Below are positions 61,162 through 64,000 of a stretch of DNA of 64,000 bases, in pieces. This DNA comes from Hymenobacter citatus (lineage in GTDB: Bacteria; Bacteroidota; Bacteroidia; Cytophagales; Hymenobacteraceae). Within the stretch, counting starts at the first letter, position 1. Every line of letters begins with the position of its first letter. The stretch is taken from positions 1 through 64,000 of the forward strand of contig NZ_JACSCY010000016.1 in the NCBI RefSeq assembly GCF_014333615.1, in the 5' to 3' direction. The position numbers and the translations under genes were made by a program. The notes below the pieces were generated by a model. The model searched no databases, had not been told where the DNA came from, and saw nothing but the letters and a program-made list of their open reading frames with translations.

Positions 61162-61767
61162 TTACATCGTAAAGACCTTCTCGCGGTTGTTCAGGTACTC
61201 GTTTTCGACTACCTCCGAGCCCGGCTCGCGCTGCTCAAACTCGCGCAGCTTCTTGTTGAAGCCCTCGCTGTCTTTGATGATGGCAATGCGGGCCGAGCGC
61301 ACGAATTCAATCAGGCCATAGGGCTGTAGCACCTTGATTAGGTTGTCGGTTTCCTCGCGGTGGCCGGTCGTTTCAAACACCGTGTAATCCTTGCGAATGA
61401 CCACGGCGCGGGCGCCGTTTTCGCGCAGTAGGCGCTCTACCAGGGCCTTTTCGGCAATGACGTCGGTAGGGACTTTGTAGAGGGCCATTTCCTGCCAAAT
61501 CACGTCCTCGTTGGTGTTGTAGTACACCTTCAGCACCTCCACCTGCTTCTCTATCTGCCCCGCAATCTTGCGCACCACCTCCTCCGTTTCCTCAATCACG
61601 ATGTTGAAGCGGTGGATGCCCTCAATCTCCGAAGGCGAGGTGTTCAGGCTCTCGATGTTGATTTTGCGGCGCGAGAAAATGATGGCAATGCGGTTGAGCA
61701 AGCCAATCTGGTTTTCGGTGTAGGCCGTGATGTTGTATTCCTGACGGTCGATGGGTTTTTGATTCAT
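61162..61767 (-). CDS. ilvN: Acetolactate synthase small (regulatory) subunit, IlvN
   Basis: Encodes 201 aa. An N-terminal ACT domain (about residues 9-85) opens YNITAYTENQIGLLNRIAII and contains INIESLNTSPSE. A second domain reads EMALYKVPTDV then VIRKDYTVFETTGHREETDN and is typical of the IlvH/IlvN C-terminus. It binds valine and controls the catalytic subunit IlvB. It is transcribed after ilvB; the 143-bp gap contains a family-A' repeat. Start at 61767 gives the usual MNQKP lead. Confidence 0.94.
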   Translation of the reverse strand: MNQKPIDRQEYNITAYTENQIGLLNRIAIIFSRRKINIESLNTSPSEIEGIHRFNIVIEETEEVVRKIAGQIEKQVEVLKVYYNTNEDVIWQEMALYKVPTDVIAEKALVERLLRENGARAVVIRKDYTVFETTGHREETDNLIKVLQPYGLIEFVRSARIAIIKDSEGFNKKLREFEQREPGSEVVENEYLNNREKVFTM

Positions 61768-61780
61768 AGCGTTGTTATTC

Positions 61781-61898
61781 AGAACGTCATTTCGACCAGC
61801 GGGAGAAATCTCGCGTGCTGACGTTGCATCAGTAATTTTCTTGCGATTGAGATTAGCGTGGCACGCGAGATTTCTCCCGCTGGTCGAAATGACGTTCT
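61781..61898. repeat. Family-A' inverted repeat
   Basis: Perfect 38-bp arms (61781-61818 with 61861-61898) with core CATTTCGACCAGCGGGAGAA; same arms as the copy at 35670-35763. The loop is about 42 nt. Confidence 0.96.
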
Positions 61899-61910
61899 AC
61901 TACATCGTCT

Positions 61911-63668
61911 CTACTTCAACCGGATTTCCGCCACGCTGCACCCTTGCGGCACCATCGGGAAGATGTTGTTTTCCTTGGTCACCATCACCTCCAGCAGGTA
62001 GGAGCCGTCTTGGTCCAGCATGGTGCACAGGGCGTCGCGCAGGTTGGCACGCTCTGAAACGCGCTGGCCTTCAATGTGGTAGCCTTTGGCCACCTGCACG
62101 TAGTCGGGGCTGGCAATGTCCACGAAGGAGTAGCGCCGGTCGTTGAACAGCTCCTGCCACTGCCGCACCATGCCCAGGAACTGGTTGTTGAGGATGATGA
62201 TTTTGACGTTGACGCCGGTTTGCATGATCGTGCCCAGCTCCTGAATCGTCATCTGCACGCCACCGTCGCCGATGATGGCTACCACCGTGCGGTCGGGAGC
62301 CCCGAACTTGGCGCCGATGGCGGCGGGTAGGGAGAAGCCCATGGTGCCCAGACCGCCCGAGGTGATGTTGCTCCGGCTCCGGTTGAACTTGGTGTAGCGG
62401 CAGGCCACCATCTGGTGCTGGCCCACATCGGTCACCACAATGGCGTCGCCGCCGGTCAGCTCGTTCAGCTGCTGAATCACCTCGCCCATCGTCAGCTCCT
62501 CGGAGGTAGGAAACAGCTCGTTCTGAATCACGGCCTCCACCTCTTTGTCCCGGAACTCATCGAAGTGCTGGCGCCAGGCGGTGTGCTGCTTTTCTTCCAC
62601 CAGGGCCGTGAGCAGGGGTAGGGTTTCCTTGCAGTCGCCCCACACGGGCACGGCCGTGGGCACGTTTTTGCCGATTTCAGTCGGGTCAATGTCGAGGTGG
62701 ATGATCTGGGCCTGTTTGGCGTATTTATCCAGGCGGCCGGTCACGCGGTCATCGAAGCGCATCCCAATGGCAATCAGCACGTCGCACTCGTTGGTGAGGA
62801 CGTTGGGGCCGTAGTTGCCGTGCATGCCCAGCATGCCCACGTTCAGCGGGTGGTCGGTGGGTAGGGCATCCACGCCCAGGATGGTCCAGGCGGCCGGAAT
62901 CCCGCTTTTCTCCACAAACGTTTTGAATTCCTGCTCGGCCCCGCCCAGCATCACGCCTTGGCCCCAGATGATGAACGGCTTTTTGGCCTGATTGATCAGC
63001 GCGGCGGCCTGCTCCACGTACTCGTTGCGCACGATGGGCTTGGGCCGGTAGCTGCGAATGTGCTGGCAGGGCGTATAGCCGGCAAAGTCGAACTTCTGAA
63101 TCTGGGCGTTTTTGGTGATGTCGATGAGCACCGGGCCGGGCCGGCCGCTGCGGGCAATGTAGAACGCCTTGGCCAGCACCTCCGGTATTTCCGTGGCGTC
63201 TGTCACCTGGTAGTTCCACTTGGTCACGGGTGTGGTGATGTTGATGATGTCGGTTTCCTGGAACGCATCGGTGCCCAGCAAACTCGCAAACACCTGCCCC
63301 GTGATGCACACCAGCGGCGTGCTATCAATCTGGGCATCAGCAAGTCCCGTTACCAAATTAGTAGCCCCCGGTCCGCTGGTCGCAAACACCACCCCTACCC
63401 TACCCGACGACCGCGCATAGCCCTGCGCCGCATGAATACCGCCCTGCTCGTGGCGCACCAGCACGTGGTGCAGCTGCTCGCGGTAGTCGTAGAGCGCGTC
63501 GTAGATGGGGATGATGGCGCCGCCGGGGTAGCCGAAAATCGTGTCCACGCCCTCGGTCAGCAGGGCTTCCAGCGTGGCGACCGCGCCGGAGGTAGGCGTG
63601 GTTTCGAGGGCTGCGGTAGCTACGGCCGCGCTAGCGACTGGCTGGGCTAAGGGCTGGTTCGTTGACAT
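61911..63668 (-). CDS. ilvB: Acetolactate synthase large subunit, IlvB
   Basis: Encodes 585 aa. TPP-enzyme layout: GVDTIFGYPGGAIIPIYDAL at the start, the catalytic Glu in HVLVRHEQGGIHAAQGYAR, ATSGPGATNLVTGLADAQID, then a central FAD-associated domain. The TPP-binding motif IGDGGVQMTIQELGTIMQTG ends in LNNQFLGMVRQWQELF. It condenses pyruvate with pyruvate or 2-oxobutanoate, the shared step of valine, leucine and isoleucine synthesis. The start codon overlaps the end of ilvD by 38 bp, so the two are tightly coupled. The first ~28 residues are an Ala/Thr-rich lead of low complexity. Confidence 0.96.
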   Translation of the reverse strand: MSTNQPLAQPVASAAVATAALETTPTSGAVATLEALLTEGVDTIFGYPGGAIIPIYDALYDYREQLHHVLVRHEQGGIHAAQGYARSSGRVGVVFATSGPGATNLVTGLADAQIDSTPLVCITGQVFASLLGTDAFQETDIINITTPVTKWNYQVTDATEIPEVLAKAFYIARSGRPGPVLIDITKNAQIQKFDFAGYTPCQHIRSYRPKPIVRNEYVEQAAALINQAKKPFIIWGQGVMLGGAEQEFKTFVEKSGIPAAWTILGVDALPTDHPLNVGMLGMHGNYGPNVLTNECDVLIAIGMRFDDRVTGRLDKYAKQAQIIHLDIDPTEIGKNVPTAVPVWGDCKETLPLLTALVEEKQHTAWRQHFDEFRDKEVEAVIQNELFPTSEELTMGEVIQQLNELTGGDAIVVTDVGQHQMVACRYTKFNRSRSNITSGGLGTMGFSLPAAIGAKFGAPDRTVVAIIGDGGVQMTIQELGTIMQTGVNVKIIILNNQFLGMVRQWQELFNDRRYSFVDIASPDYVQVAKGYHIEGQRVSERANLRDALCTMLDQDGSYLLEVMVTKENNIFPMVPQGCSVAEIRLK

Positions 63669-64000
63669 AGTCTTCTTCGAGTAGATCGGTGATGCAGCCG
63701 TGGCTGGCGTCGCTCACGGTGCGGATGTACTTCAGCAGCACGCCCTGGCGCACGGGCAGCGGCGGGCGCTGCCAGGCGGTGCGGCGCTGGGCCAGCTCCT
63801 CATCGGAGAGCTGCACGTTGATGGTGTTTTCGGTGGCGTCGAGGATGATCCAGTCGCCGTCTTGCACCAGGGCCAGGCCGCCGCCGTCGTAGGCCTCGGG
63901 GCACACGTGGCCAATCACGAAGCCGTGGGTGCCGCCCGAGAAGCGGCCGTCCGTTATCAGGGCCACTTTGTCGCCCAGGCCGGCGCCCATGATGGCGGAG
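63631..64000 (-). CDS. ilvD: Dihydroxy-acid dehydratase, IlvD (C-terminal part only)
   Basis: Only the last ~123 residues are in the window; the gene enters from the right edge. The motif VALITDGRFSGGTHGFVIGH is the signature of IlvD/Edd dehydratases, followed by the small C-terminal beta-domain (LVQDGDWIILDATENTINVQ). It dehydrates the 2,3-dihydroxy acids to 2-oxo acids. The reading frame ends 38 bp inside ilvB. First gene of the visible ilv cluster. Confidence 0.95.
   Translation of the reverse strand, partial: SAIMGAGLGDKVALITDGRFSGGTHGFVIGHVCPEAYDGGGLALVQDGDWIILDATENTINVQLSDEELAQRRTAWQRPPLPVRQGVLLKYIRTVSDASHGCITDLLEEDYVNEPALSPASR

Noticed and set aside
1..64000. tRNA or rRNA genes
   Set aside because: No cloverleaf-like GGTTCGAATC-type segments or conserved rRNA blocks were noticed on either strand; a dedicated scan was not possible.

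Overview
The window looks like a chromosomal segment of a Bacteroidota bacterium, most likely Hymenobacter or a close Cytophagales relative. The evidence is two SusC/SusD pairs, many secreted glycoside hydrolases with Sec or lipoprotein signals, GC-rich coding sequence, a fasciclin protein, a microbial rhodopsin, and a NagB/PIG-L fusion of the kind I know from Bacteroidota. No rRNA, tRNA, CRISPR array, intact transposase or prophage was seen.

Layout. 81-1349 is a GH2-type glycosidase. 1423-2191 is a broken rhuM/Fic-type gene, and 2232-2765 is a FAS1 protein. 2843-11819 (minus) is a polysaccharide utilization locus transcribed susC, susD, GH30, GH2; the GH30 looks like an endo-beta-1,6-galactanase and the GH2 like a beta-galactosidase. 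12357-16973 holds single genes: a sugar dehydrogenase, a DUF1223 protein, a rhodopsin with a D-T-K helix-C motif, a zinc-ribbon membrane protein and an AT-rich orphan. 17008-54517 is a long glycan-catabolism region: two GH92 alpha-mannosidases, a translationally coupled VCBS-repeat protein and haloperoxidase, a CBM9-like protein, a second susC/susD pair, a LacI-family regulator, GH20, a GH2 of beta-mannosidase/glucosaminidase type, an MFS sugar permease, a ROK kinase, NagB/PIG-L, a ROK repressor, a BNR/sialidase-like protein, GH3, GH35 and GH29. 54695-57277 is an M1 aminopeptidase. 57497-64000 is the branched-chain amino acid cluster, transcribed ilvD, ilvB, ilvN, ilvC, a methyltransferase, ilvA.

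How it works together. The central region has nearly every exo-enzyme needed to trim complex N-glycans or similar glycoconjugates from outside in: sialidase-like, beta-galactosidase, fucosidase, hexosaminidase, alpha-mannosidases and beta-mannosidase-like. It also has import, phosphorylation and GlcN6P deamination. The endo-acting release enzyme is not in the window.

The most unusual layer is not a gene. About twenty intergenic inverted repeats, in roughly ten sequence families, fill mainly the gaps between co-directional genes; many have arms that are themselves hairpins, as in REPINs. In addition, the octamer GGGTAGGG / CCCTACCC is strongly over-represented (at least 38 copies counted by eye). 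Two sets of palindromic candidate operators also link the susC promoters, the LacI regulator and the fucosidase.
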